Assembly (NCBI GenBank): GCA_014867205.1
Contig: WGUO01000005.1
Span: 1 to 64,000, forward strand
Reading direction: 5' to 3'
Origin: Muribaculaceae bacterium
GTDB taxonomy: Bacteria; Bacteroidota; Bacteroidia; Bacteroidales; Muribaculaceae
DNA: 64,000 bases
Made by a program: the position numbers and the translations under genes. Shown piece by piece: positions 34,375 through 44,065 of this stretch (position 1 is its first letter; the number at the start of each line of letters is the position of its first letter). The notes under the pieces are model-generated. The model saw only the letters and a list, made by a program, of their open reading frames with translations. It made no database searches and had not been told where the DNA came from.

Positions 34375-37230
34375 ATGGCTTCAAAAATCAGAATCCTTCT
34401 ATGGCTGATGCTTGCAGTGGCGACTCCCTGTCTGCATGGCTGCAGCGACGACGACACACCGGCGCCGGGCACAGACCTCTTTCTCGGCCGATATGACGAG
34501 ATTGTGCTCGGTGAGGAAGGTGAAGGTCTTCCGCAGGGCAATATGCGCATATTCCTGAAAGCGGAGGACGGCACTGTCTTCGAACGCGACGCGCGGCATA
34601 GCCGCCAGACCTTCTCATATGTGCGCCTTTCAGTCGGGCTGCGACAAGGCACCTACCGCCTGCTTTACGCCAGAGTCGATAGTCCGGCAGGCAAGAACTC
34701 CGGTTCCGACACCGAGTCCGACTATCAGGAGTATGGCCTTGGAGGCCGCATCCGCGTCTCTGAATCAGGCATAGAGGTGATTGACGTATATAATCCCAAG
34801 TTCGGCTGCGTCGGCATCGGCACTAAGGAGAATCCCCTCGTAATCACAAGTTCGTCGCATCTGTTCAAGTTGATGATGCTGGTGAATGACCATGACACCA
34901 ACCGCCTGATACCCGAAGGCACATATTTCAGTCAGGAATGTGACATCGACATGAAGTCAATGTCTCGCAGCTGCGACGCCGAATACGGCTGGATGCCGAT
35001 CGGTGCGAACACAAATACCCCATTCCGTGGAGTCTATTCTGGCAACGGGTACAAGATAAGGAACCTGATCGTCAAGCGTCAGCATTCGGCCGGAGTAGGA
35101 CTTTTTGGATTTCTCCACAACGCAGCCGTGGATGGCCTCGAGATGGAGAAATGCTCGGTAGAGGGACAGTTTGCCGCAGGCACCGTCGCCGGCGCGGTGA
35201 TAACCGCAGGCGATAACGACCGAGGTACAGGTACCATCACCAATTGCAAGATCACGGACTGTACTGTATCAGGCAGCGAGTCGAGCGCCATGATCGGTGG
35301 TGTGCTCGGTGCCGTCGACATGCACTCAAAGGCTCTGATAGGCGACTGCTCGGTTGAGTCCGGATCAGTGACGGGCGGCATGAATGTAGGAGGCATATTC
35401 GGCGGAGCGGGAATCTATTCTTCGGTGATGGTCACCGGATGCGACAACGCCGCGTCGGTCAAGGGACACATGGCCGGAGCCGGAGGAATCGTAGGCACGG
35501 CCGATACGCTTCAGGTGGCAGGCTCGCGCAACTATGCCCGTATCGAAGGGCCTGCATCATCGAATTCACAAAGCTCTGGCGCAGGCACGGGCGGCATCGT
35601 GGGTGGCTCGGGATTCTCCTGGATCACGGGGTGCAGCAACGAGGGAGGCGTCTCAGGCTACGAAGGTGTCGGCGGAATAATAGGAAGCACACGTGTCAAG
35701 GGGAGCAAGACGGATGCCTATTATTACAATCAGAGCGTGCTTCGTTATTGCGTCAACAAAGGCCCTGTCAGCGGCACGCGGTTTGTAGGCGGCGCGATAG
35801 GGGAGGCGCAGGCCGGAACTTTCGGGGTGTCTAACAGCGGCGATGTCAAGGCGTCGGATTATGCCGGAGGCATCTGCGGCACGGCATCCGTGGCTGTAAT
35901 CCATAACTCGGCCAATATCGGCTCCGTAAGCGCAGGATCGCATGCCGCGGGCATCTGTGGGAAAGCCACATGGGGCTCCTTCGCATTGAGTCAGAACGCC
36001 GGACCCGTAAGCGCCACATCCGGATGGGCCGGAGGAATCGCCGGACTTGCCGGCAACAATACCGTAATCACATATTGCTCCAATTTCGCCACTGTTGACG
36101 GTGGCTCGGGATATGCCGGAGGTATTGTCGGCGATATAGGCGAGCCGCGTAAATGGACAGGATGGGACATAGCGGAATGCGTCGTCGGATCGATGGAGTG
36201 CGTGATGGGTCTTGCCGGGCCATGCCTCGCTGTGGCAGAAGGAGCCGTGGAAATGGCGCATGCCGTGGAAATCACCATTAAGATTGTGGAGACGAGCCTC
36301 GAAGTGGCCCTTCAAGGGTGTGACTACACGCTCATCGGATTCGGAATCAGCGAGATGCTTAATCCGGAGACTGAGACAGAACTGCAGGCTGATATGCGGG
36401 CGGACGCCGAGGAGGCCACCGAAGACGCCGAGTCGATGCTTGCCGAGATCAGAAGCAGATGCCGCCCCGACTCACCCTTCCCGCTCTCGAATTTCGCATC
36501 GCTCTACCGCGACCGTATCGACAACCATGCGCAATGGTACGCGGGTGCCGGCAATGACGAGATATTCAACGAGAACATCAACGAGAAGCGCGAGGCCCGC
36601 GCCGAAAAGCTGGAGGAGATCGCACATATCAAGGAGATAGTGCATACCACGATCGCAGGCGTCTGCGTGGCCGTCGGGACTGTGACGCTCATAGCCGGCG
36701 AGGTGGCTACGGGGGGCGCGGCGACGGCGATACTCGCCGCGGGAGCCGTGGCATCGATAGTCGGCGGAGTGAACGCTGTCGTGAAATGCTGCACTGAATT
36801 CGAGAAGAACGCCGTGATTATCTCCCAATGTGTCAACGCCGCTAACGTAAGGGCGTCGGGCAGCCATGCGTCGATCGCCGGGCGCCTCTGCGACGGCTGC
36901 ATGATTTACGACTGTATGACCACAATCGGCACGAACGGCGAGTTCGCAGGCGAAATCGGAAATAAGTGTGAGGTAAGTCACAACATATCACTTGCCTCTC
37001 ACGACGGCTCGAAACCCGACGGCGCCCTGAGCAGATGCGTATATGCCGACCCCGCACTCGGTAGCGGCGTCTCAAAGTGGAACAATGACATTCTGTCGGT
37101 ATCCTACGACATGATGGCAAAGGAATCTACATTCACTGCGCTTGATTTCTCTTTCGGGAGTAATGGGAGATGGGCCTTAAGTCCGCAGGAGAAGTGTCCG
37201 TATCCCAACATGTCGGAGATGAGAAAATAA
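34375..37230 (+). CDS. GLUG-repeat surface lipoprotein with hydrophobic helical insertion
   Basis: 951 residues. Lipoprotein signal ends CLHGC (Cys23). After a beta-domain (to about 160), repeats of 25-35 residues with NVGGIFGGAG/YAGGICGTA-type GLUG motifs form a predicted beta-helix (about 200-590). Then a non-repeat helical region (about 593-805) appears: a hydrophobic stretch (ECVVGSMECVMGLAGPCLAV), charged helices rich in Glu/Arg, and a Gly/Ala-rich hydrophobic hairpin (about 757-800, e.g. GEVATGGAATAILAAGAVAS). Beta-helix repeats resume to the end. A large surface adhesin or effector is likely; the insertion is unusual. Confidence 0.8.
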   Translation: MASKIRILLWLMLAVATPCLHGCSDDDTPAPGTDLFLGRYDEIVLGEEGEGLPQGNMRIFLKAEDGTVFERDARHSRQTFSYVRLSVGLRQGTYRLLYARVDSPAGKNSGSDTESDYQEYGLGGRIRVSESGIEVIDVYNPKFGCVGIGTKENPLVITSSSHLFKLMMLVNDHDTNRLIPEGTYFSQECDIDMKSMSRSCDAEYGWMPIGANTNTPFRGVYSGNGYKIRNLIVKRQHSAGVGLFGFLHNAAVDGLEMEKCSVEGQFAAGTVAGAVITAGDNDRGTGTITNCKITDCTVSGSESSAMIGGVLGAVDMHSKALIGDCSVESGSVTGGMNVGGIFGGAGIYSSVMVTGCDNAASVKGHMAGAGGIVGTADTLQVAGSRNYARIEGPASSNSQSSGAGTGGIVGGSGFSWITGCSNEGGVSGYEGVGGIIGSTRVKGSKTDAYYYNQSVLRYCVNKGPVSGTRFVGGAIGEAQAGTFGVSNSGDVKASDYAGGICGTASVAVIHNSANIGSVSAGSHAAGICGKATWGSFALSQNAGPVSATSGWAGGIAGLAGNNTVITYCSNFATVDGGSGYAGGIVGDIGEPRKWTGWDIAECVVGSMECVMGLAGPCLAVAEGAVEMAHAVEITIKIVETSLEVALQGCDYTLIGFGISEMLNPETETELQADMRADAEEATEDAESMLAEIRSRCRPDSPFPLSNFASLYRDRIDNHAQWYAGAGNDEIFNENINEKREARAEKLEEIAHIKEIVHTTIAGVCVAVGTVTLIAGEVATGGAATAILAAGAVASIVGGVNAVVKCCTEFEKNAVIISQCVNAANVRASGSHASIAGRLCDGCMIYDCMTTIGTNGEFAGEIGNKCEVSHNISLASHDGSKPDGALSRCVYADPALGSGVSKWNNDILSVSYDMMAKESTFTALDFSFGSNGRWALSPQEKCPYPNMSEMRK

Positions 37231-37256
37231 TGTGGGTTGAAATAAAAGAATTGGTT

Positions 37257-40157
37257 ATGAAAATGTTAAATATAAAGGTGATTGGCGGGATAATCGGATT
37301 TATGATCGCACTATGCATTGCGGGATGCGCTGACGACGGTCTCGAATACGTTAAGCCGGGAGATCTTCAGGGTTCAGGCGACGGCAGAATAACGGTGGTT
37401 CATATCCGCACGTCGGGCATTAACGAATGGAACGGCACGGGGAACGTGGTTTTCAGTCTTGAAGATCCCTCAACGCTCAAATCCTTGCGGTTTGATGGTC
37501 ATATCCGCAATAGTGACGACTCTCGCGGCAATGCCACGTATGCATGCCACATCTGCATCGGGGTGACCGACATACCTGATGGCACCTATTTTCTGAAGGT
37601 CGATGGTGAAGGCATACCTGAATTGGACAGGCGCAAGGTGCGTTTCGTCTCTAATGTCGGTGAGGAGGCTCCTGCCGGATCCATGAGTTATGATGACCTC
37701 GAGGGTTCGGGCACTCAGAGTGATCCCTATCTCATTAATGACGATGGGGATTTCCTGACCTTGATATGGTACCTCGAAGAGGATCCCGACCATGCATATG
37801 GTAAATATTTCCTGCAGACAGCCTCGTTCGACGTTCCGCGCCGGAGCCAGATGATCGACGGCCATGTCTACTCGCCCGTGCAGTTCTCGGGCACGTATGA
37901 CGGCGGAGGAAACGAGTTGCGCAACCTCACGTATCAAGGGGGCTCGAACGAGGAGACCGACAGCGACATAGGCATATTCAAGATGCTTTTCTCAGCCGAG
38001 GTCAAGAACCTTACCATCAGCCGGGCTATGATAGTGAACGCAGCGAGCCGCGTAGGCCTCGTGGCCGGACGCGCATACGGCTACTGCGCTTTGGAGAACA
38101 TATCGTTCGACGGCTCGGTGACGGCTTCAGGCACGGATATCGGAGGACTTGTCGGGGAGTCGTTCGCCACTCTCGTGCTCAGGAATATAAGGATCGGGGC
38201 ATTCTCTCTGATCGGCAGCGAGGCTACCGCCGGGGATGTAGGTCTGCTCGTCGGGGATCAGTTCCAGAACGACCTGACGGTGGAAGGCGTAACCACTCCC
38301 GGACACGCCTTCACAGTGACCGGCCACAGTAACGTAGGCGGCCTTGTGGGCTCGTTGGGCGTCAACAGCGCCTGGTTTAGCAATGTCACTCTTGAACACA
38401 GCGTCGATCAGGAGACGAGCGGCATTAAGATAGTATACGGCTCCGACAGGTATGTCGGCGGACTTATCGGAAATCTCCAGGCACTGCATGGCGTGGAGTT
38501 CAACAACGTGAACGTGAAGGCACCGGTGCGTGGCCGCCAGGATGTGGGCGGTATCGCGGGGCATGCGTTAGTGTCACATGCGCGGGTGAACGGCGCGCTC
38601 ATATCGTCGGTAGTGAACGGCGATATTTCTGTGGGGGGATTCTTCGGATATCTCGGATATGCGGGCGCCAGTTCGGATATAACGTTTAGCAGCGAGAGCC
38701 GGCCGGTGCGCTATGTCGTGAAGTCGTCGGCCGAGGCCGGAGTGAAGGGCAACACACACGTCGGAGGCATGATAGGCTACTATGATTCCACTGACGGCAA
38801 TATGAAAATCAAAGGAACGGTGGAAATAGCCGTTAACGTGAAGGGGACATCCAACGTGGGAGGAGCCTTCGGGTATGCCACGCGCCTCAAGGATTTCAAT
38901 CCCTATAAAATCAATTTCTCTTCCACTACGATGCGCGTGGAGGCTTCCGACAGCAACGCTGGAGGCATCGTGGGCCTGGCTGACCATTCCACGCTCGACG
39001 GCGGCCTCTGGTTTAATCCCGGAAACAAACTTCCCGACATACCGGCCTGCTTCAGCGGCGTGGTGACGGCATCGAAGAATGCCGGCGGCATCGCCGGAAA
39101 GATGGAGGGTGCGAGCGTCATTTCGGCCTTGGCGAGCAAAGCGACAGTAACGGCCACTGGCTCCGATGCCGGAGGCATTGTGGGCTGGATCGATTATAAA
39201 GCGGAGGATTGCGTGAATTACGGCCGCGTCGACGCCAAACAGAGCGCAGGAGGAATCTATGGCGCCACTGCAAATGTGAATTCCATCGAAGTCCTGTCAT
39301 GCGTCAACTATGGCGACATACATGGCGACAGCAATGCAGGCGGCATAGCAGGCTACACTAAAATGGCGAAGAATCCACGCTTATCTATCTCTACTTGCTA
39401 TAATTCCGGACATATCCGAAGCTTCAATGCGGGCGGCATAGCCGGATTCGTGGGCTGTGACGACACGAACAGCAAGAACAAGGAGTTTGACATCAAGTAT
39501 AGCGGCAACCATGGCGTCGTGGAGGGCATGGGTGGCAGCGGAGGATGCTCGGCGGGAATCGTCGCCAAGATGGAGCATCGCCACGGCTACGTGGCCCAAT
39601 GCTCGAACAACGGCGAGATTTCGGGGCCGGCTCAGCAGGCCGTGGCAGGAATCGTGGCCCACATGGGCGACGGCGGAGGCGGCGGACTGCATTATAATTA
39701 CGGCCTGGTGACCCGCTGCATCAATTATGGGAAAATCAGTTCGTCAGACTCCAATACGCGTGTGGGGGGTGTTGTTGGCATCATGGAGTACGGTTTCTCC
39801 ATGGACTACGGGCATAAGATCACTGACTGCGCTAACTATGGCGAACTTCCTACGGACCAGAAGCACGACAACGGCGGCATACTCGCTTATACGGAAGCCT
39901 ATACCAACACCTACCGCACATTCAACAAGGGAAAAGTGTCGCACGGCAACGCCATCATAGGCGATCATCAGGGAGCTTCCCTTTTCCATCACAGCCACAC
40001 CTACTTTCTTGACGGCACAGGGAAGGACTGGCCCTCGTCGACGAAAGTATCGGCATCAAATCTCTGTAAGGAAAGCACATACTCGGATTTCGACTTCAAG
40101 AACATCTGGATCATGACTTCCGACGGCCCGCAGCTACGCGACTGCCCCTTCCAATAA
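37257..40157 (+). CDS. GLUG-repeat surface lipoprotein (966 aa)
   Basis: Paralogue of the preceding gene. ATG 37257 gives a lipoprotein signal (IGGIIGFMIALCIAGC, Cys24); ATG 37230, overlapping the previous stop, is an alternative. A beta-domain (to ~170) is followed by about 15 GLUG-type repeats (NVGGLVGSLG, DVGGIAGHAL, NAGGIAGKMEG, AGGIYGATA) to the C-terminus, without the helical insertion. Probably a long beta-helix projecting from the cell surface. Likely co-transcribed with its paralogue. Confidence 0.85.
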   Translation: MKMLNIKVIGGIIGFMIALCIAGCADDGLEYVKPGDLQGSGDGRITVVHIRTSGINEWNGTGNVVFSLEDPSTLKSLRFDGHIRNSDDSRGNATYACHICIGVTDIPDGTYFLKVDGEGIPELDRRKVRFVSNVGEEAPAGSMSYDDLEGSGTQSDPYLINDDGDFLTLIWYLEEDPDHAYGKYFLQTASFDVPRRSQMIDGHVYSPVQFSGTYDGGGNELRNLTYQGGSNEETDSDIGIFKMLFSAEVKNLTISRAMIVNAASRVGLVAGRAYGYCALENISFDGSVTASGTDIGGLVGESFATLVLRNIRIGAFSLIGSEATAGDVGLLVGDQFQNDLTVEGVTTPGHAFTVTGHSNVGGLVGSLGVNSAWFSNVTLEHSVDQETSGIKIVYGSDRYVGGLIGNLQALHGVEFNNVNVKAPVRGRQDVGGIAGHALVSHARVNGALISSVVNGDISVGGFFGYLGYAGASSDITFSSESRPVRYVVKSSAEAGVKGNTHVGGMIGYYDSTDGNMKIKGTVEIAVNVKGTSNVGGAFGYATRLKDFNPYKINFSSTTMRVEASDSNAGGIVGLADHSTLDGGLWFNPGNKLPDIPACFSGVVTASKNAGGIAGKMEGASVISALASKATVTATGSDAGGIVGWIDYKAEDCVNYGRVDAKQSAGGIYGATANVNSIEVLSCVNYGDIHGDSNAGGIAGYTKMAKNPRLSISTCYNSGHIRSFNAGGIAGFVGCDDTNSKNKEFDIKYSGNHGVVEGMGGSGGCSAGIVAKMEHRHGYVAQCSNNGEISGPAQQAVAGIVAHMGDGGGGGLHYNYGLVTRCINYGKISSSDSNTRVGGVVGIMEYGFSMDYGHKITDCANYGELPTDQKHDNGGILAYTEAYTNTYRTFNKGKVSHGNAIIGDHQGASLFHHSHTYFLDGTGKDWPSSTKVSASNLCKESTYSDFDFKNIWIMTSDGPQLRDCPFQ

Positions 40158-40239
40158 TCCGGAACTGGCAGGATTTCTACAATTCCATGCGCATTATGCC
40201 GCTTGATAGCCCATTGAAGCGCGCTTGAACGGGGCTGCT

Positions 40240-40271
40240 TTTGCTCAATTGCAACTTTTTTACTATTTTTG
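40240..40271 (+). promoter_or_regulatory. Perfect promoter of the sufB operon (TTTG-N20-TATTTTTG)
   Basis: -33 TTTG 40240-40243, spacer 20, -7 TATTTTTG 40264-40271. The GTG start of sufB is 67 bp further on. Confidence 0.82.
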
Positions 40272-40337
40272 CGTATTTATAGGAGAAGAGTACCATACTG
40301 TGGCGCCCGTTAATCCTTAAAATAAAACCCAGAAGTA

Positions 40338-41807
40338 GTGGAACAGTCAAGTCAAGAGCAGTCTGACAAGTCGAAAAAGGTCATCGAGGAGGCTGCCAAC
40401 TCTGAATATAAATATGGCTTTACGTCTGACATAGACACGGAGATTGTGCCTCCGGGTCTCAACGAGGACGTGGTGCGCTTCATATCCAAGACCAAGAACG
40501 AGCCGGAATGGCTTCTCGATTACCGTCTGAAGGCATTCCGCTACTGGCAGACGCTGACCCCTCCGACATGGGCGCATCTCCAGATTCCCGAGATCGACTT
40601 CCAGGCCATAAGCTATTATGCGGCCCCCAAGAAGAAGGAACTCAAGAAAAGCATGGACGAGGTCGACCCCGAGCTCGTTAAGACCTTCAACAAGCTCGGC
40701 ATATCGCTCGAGGAGCAGAAGCACCTCGCCGGTGTCGCCGTTGACGCCGTGCTCGACTCTGTCAGCGTCAAGACCACACACCGCGAGAAACTCGCCGAAC
40801 TCGGCGTGATATTCTGCTCGATGTCGGAGGCCGTCAAGGATTATCCCGAACTTGTCAGGAAATACCTGGGCAAGGTGGTGGGATACCGCGACAACTTCTA
40901 CGCAGCGCTCAACGCCGCCGTCTTCTCCGACGGCTCGTTCGTCTACATACCCAAGGGCGTTCGCTGCCCCATGGAGCTCAGCACCTACTTCCGCATCAAC
41001 GCCTCAGGCACCGGCCAGTTCGAGCGGACGCTCATAGTGGCCGACGATGACGCTTATGTCAGTTATCTCGAGGGCTGCACCGCACCGATGCGCGACGAGA
41101 ACCAGCTTCACGCCGCCGTAGTCGAGATAATAGTCGAGGAGAGGGCTGAGGTCAAGTACTCGACCGTGCAGAACTGGTATGCCGGCGACCGCGAGGGTAA
41201 GGGCGGAGTGTTCAACTTCGTGACCAAGCGCGGACTCTGCCGTGGCCATCGCTCCAAGATCTCCTGGACACAGGTCGAGACCGGTTCAGCGATCACATGG
41301 AAGTACCCGAGTTGCGTGCTAAAGGGAGACGAGAGCGTCGGCGAGTTCTACAGCGTGGCCCTGACCAACAACTGGCAGCAGGCCGACACCGGCACCAAGA
41401 TGATACATTTAGGCCGCAACTCGCGGAGCACAATCGTGAGCAAGGGTATCTCGGCCGGTCAGTCGCAGAACAGTTACCGCGGCCTGGTGCGCGTCGCCAG
41501 GAACGCCGAGAACTGCCGCAACTACACCCAGTGTGACTCACTGCTGATGGGCGACCGCTGCGGCGCCCACACATTCCCATATATCGAGGTCGGCAACGAC
41601 TCGTCGACAGTCGAGCACGAGGCCACCACCTCCAAGATCAACGAGGAGCAGCTTTTCTACTGCCGTCAGCGCGGCATACCCACCGAGGAGGCCGTCGCCC
41701 TGATTGTCGGCGGATATGCCCGCGAGGTCATGAACAAACTCCCCATGGAGTTTGCCGTCGAGGCCCAGAAACTGCTGCAGATCTCACTCGAAAACTCAGT
41801 CGGATAA
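40338..41807 (+). CDS. sufB: Fe-S cluster assembly scaffold protein SufB
   Basis: 489 residues, full length. SufB with SufC and SufD forms the scaffold that builds Fe-S clusters. Typical segments: EPEWLLDYRLKAF, YFRINASGTGQFERT and SQNSYRGLV. GTG is the only plausible start before residue 100. sufC, sufD and sufS are not adjacent here (phoH follows after 4 bp), whereas Bacteroidetes usually keep sufBCDS together; they must be elsewhere if the pathway is complete. Confidence 0.94.
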   Translation: MEQSSQEQSDKSKKVIEEAANSEYKYGFTSDIDTEIVPPGLNEDVVRFISKTKNEPEWLLDYRLKAFRYWQTLTPPTWAHLQIPEIDFQAISYYAAPKKKELKKSMDEVDPELVKTFNKLGISLEEQKHLAGVAVDAVLDSVSVKTTHREKLAELGVIFCSMSEAVKDYPELVRKYLGKVVGYRDNFYAALNAAVFSDGSFVYIPKGVRCPMELSTYFRINASGTGQFERTLIVADDDAYVSYLEGCTAPMRDENQLHAAVVEIIVEERAEVKYSTVQNWYAGDREGKGGVFNFVTKRGLCRGHRSKISWTQVETGSAITWKYPSCVLKGDESVGEFYSVALTNNWQQADTGTKMIHLGRNSRSTIVSKGISAGQSQNSYRGLVRVARNAENCRNYTQCDSLLMGDRCGAHTFPYIEVGNDSSTVEHEATTSKINEEQLFYCRQRGIPTEEAVALIVGGYAREVMNKLPMEFAVEAQKLLQISLENSVG

Positions 41808-41811
41808 CAGG

Positions 41812-42777
41812 ATGATTGAACGGATAATAATAATCGACGGCATCGACCCGCAGACCTTCTACGGTCAGAACAACGCCAACATATCTTTGATCCGCAACCT
41901 CTTCCCGAAGTTGCGTGTTGCCGCACGCGGCAACGTCATCAAGGTGATAGGCGAGGAGAGCGAGACCGCAGAGTTCGAGCGCAAGGTAAAGGAGATCGAG
42001 GCCTATGCCTCGAAATACAACAGCCTGAACGAGGATGCCATCATCGACATAGTGCGCGGAGACGCCCCGGCGCGCCGTGACAGCTCGGGCGTCATAATAT
42101 ATGGCCAGAACGGCAAGCCCATCTCCCCGCGCAACGCCAACCAGGCCCGCATGGTGAAGAGCTTCGACGAGAACGACCTGACGTTCGCCCTCGGCCCCGC
42201 CGGAACGGGAAAGACCTACATCGCCATCGCACTCGCCGTGCGTGCGCTGAAGAACAAGGAGATACGTCGTCTCATACTGTCACGCCCCGCCGTCGAGGCC
42301 GGCGAGAAACTCGGTTTCCTGCCGGGCGACATGAAGGACAAGATCGACCCATACCTCCAGCCCCTCTATGATGCCCTCGAGGATATGCTCCCCCCGCTCA
42401 AGCTCAAGGAGTACATGGATGCCGGCACAATACAGATAGCCCCGCTTGCCTTCATGCGCGGACGCACCCTCAACGACGCCGTCATAATACTCGACGAGGC
42501 CCAGAACACCACCACACAGCAGATGAAGATGTTTCTGACGCGCCTCGGCATGGGCTCGAAGATGGTGGTGACCGGTGACGTGACCCAGATCGACCTGCCA
42601 CGCTCCACACGCAGCGGCCTGCTGAGCGCACTGCGCATTCTGCGCAGCGTCAGGGGTATCGGTGTGATAGAATACGAGAAGAAAGACATCGTGCGTCACC
42701 CGCTCGTGCAGCGTATTGTCGACGCATACGAAAATACCCGCGACGATGAGCCTGATGACTCCGAGACCGCGGAATAG
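41812..42777 (+). CDS. phoH: PhoH-family ATPase
   Basis: 321 residues from ATG 41812. An N-terminal KH-like region (RVAARGNVIKVIGEESE), then the P-loop GPAGTGKTY (about 128-136) and Walker B VIILDEAQN (about 224-232). PhoH proteins are cytoplasmic RNA-linked ATPases/helicases, often beside ybeY; ybeY is not adjacent here. Starts 4 bp after sufB, so likely coupled. Confidence 0.94.
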   Translation: MIERIIIIDGIDPQTFYGQNNANISLIRNLFPKLRVAARGNVIKVIGEESETAEFERKVKEIEAYASKYNSLNEDAIIDIVRGDAPARRDSSGVIIYGQNGKPISPRNANQARMVKSFDENDLTFALGPAGTGKTYIAIALAVRALKNKEIRRLILSRPAVEAGEKLGFLPGDMKDKIDPYLQPLYDALEDMLPPLKLKEYMDAGTIQIAPLAFMRGRTLNDAVIILDEAQNTTTQQMKMFLTRLGMGSKMVVTGDVTQIDLPRSTRSGLLSALRILRSVRGIGVIEYEKKDIVRHPLVQRIVDAYENTRDDEPDDSETAE

Positions 42778-42797
42778 CACTATAAATATACCGGAAT

Positions 42798-43514
42798 ATG
42801 ATACAACCAGGTGATACCGTCAGGTACCTCAACGCCGTCGGAGGCGGAAAGGTCGTCAAGGTCGAGGGCAAGATAGCCTATGTCGACGACGACGGCTTTG
42901 AGACACCGGTGCAGGTCTCGGACCTTGTGGTGGTGCTTCCCGCCGGCCATGTCTCCGACACGCCCGGCCGCAGGATGTTCGACCAGAAGGCGTTTGATGT
43001 CGGACGCACTGACAAGCGCGAGGAGCGCAGGAAACCAGAGCCGACTGCGGACCCACTGCCTGCCGCTCCTGAGGTAGAGGAGTTCCCGATCGAGGAGACG
43101 GAATATGGCGACGACATGACCGTGGTGCTCGCCTTCGAGCCTCACGACGTGAAGCAGCTCGACACCACGCAGATCAACGCCCTGCTTGTCAATGACTCCA
43201 ACTATTTCCTCGACTACCAGCTGATGCGACGCGACGGCGAGACGGGCTGGGTTGTGGCCGCGCATGGCGAGGCAGCCCCCAACGAACTCGTCGAGCTCGG
43301 CCAATACACGCAGGATACGGTCAAGGTGTTCGAGCGTATCGTGTTCCAGGCCATCGCCCGCAAGCAGGACAAGGCGTTCAGTATAAAGACTCCCGTCAGC
43401 GTTTCACGCAAGCTCGACATGGTGAAGTTCTACAAGATGCACTGCTTCCGCCCCGGCGTCTATTTCGAGACTCCGGTGCTTGAGGTGACGCTCTTCGCCG
43501 AGCGCAGGAAATAA
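42798..43514 (+). CDS. DUF2027-domain protein lacking the Smr domain
   Basis: 238 residues. N-terminal KOW-like strand set (VRYLNAVGGGKVVKVEGKIA), a charged linker (about 70-105) and a beta-rich domain ending EVTLFAERRK. Longer Bacteroidetes DUF2027 proteins carry a C-terminal Smr nuclease domain; here the frame stops before it. Lies 20 bp after phoH. The role is unknown; nucleic-acid binding is a guess. Confidence 0.8.
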   Translation: MIQPGDTVRYLNAVGGGKVVKVEGKIAYVDDDGFETPVQVSDLVVVLPAGHVSDTPGRRMFDQKAFDVGRTDKREERRKPEPTADPLPAAPEVEEFPIEETEYGDDMTVVLAFEPHDVKQLDTTQINALLVNDSNYFLDYQLMRRDGETGWVVAAHGEAAPNELVELGQYTQDTVKVFERIVFQAIARKQDKAFSIKTPVSVSRKLDMVKFYKMHCFRPGVYFETPVLEVTLFAERRK

Positions 43515-43566
43515 ACCTGAGACCGGCTCCAGTGCATATATTTCACAACCCCTTAAATCAGATACG

Positions 43567-44013
43567 ATGGCTGAACGCTGGTGGTCGTCGCCGCTGACCG
43601 GCGATGCAGGCAAGACCGTGATTGTGACCGGACGCGACTATCTGGACAAGATAATCGCCTCCGGCAAGTTCCCGAATCTCATACAGGTGTCGTGGCGGTA
43701 CAACTCACTGCCCGACGGCTTCCCCGACGAGGCCGACGCAGAGCTGATGGGCCGTGTCAGCGACGCCTTCGAGACGACGTTCCGCAAGGATAAGGTGGCA
43801 TATCTTGTCGGTATATACACGGGCGAGGGGAGGCGCGACTGGATGTTCTATGCCGGCAACCTCAACATATTCAACAAGGTGTTCAACCGCGCCCTTGTCG
43901 ATATCGAGGAGACCGTGCCGTTCGAGATTGACGCCGAGTCAGACCCCGGCTGGGAACATTACGCCGAGATGCGTCGGCTCTCATACATCCCTGAGGATGA
44001 TGAGGAGAACTGA
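43567..44013 (+). CDS. DUF695-family protein
   Basis: 148 residues, soluble: MAERWWSSPL start, ISVSW-like core (QVSWRYNSLPDGFPDE) and the RRDWMFYAGNL segment typical of DUF695. Cytoplasmic, function unknown. 52 bp after the DUF2027 gene, probably in the sufB-phoH transcription unit. Confidence 0.8.
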   Translation: MAERWWSSPLTGDAGKTVIVTGRDYLDKIIASGKFPNLIQVSWRYNSLPDGFPDEADAELMGRVSDAFETTFRKDKVAYLVGIYTGEGRRDWMFYAGNLNIFNKVFNRALVDIEETVPFEIDAESDPGWEHYAEMRRLSYIPEDDEEN

Positions 44014-44065
44014 CATGCCCGGGGCTGAAAAAAGAAAATATAAATTCTATTATACGTTAACCTAT

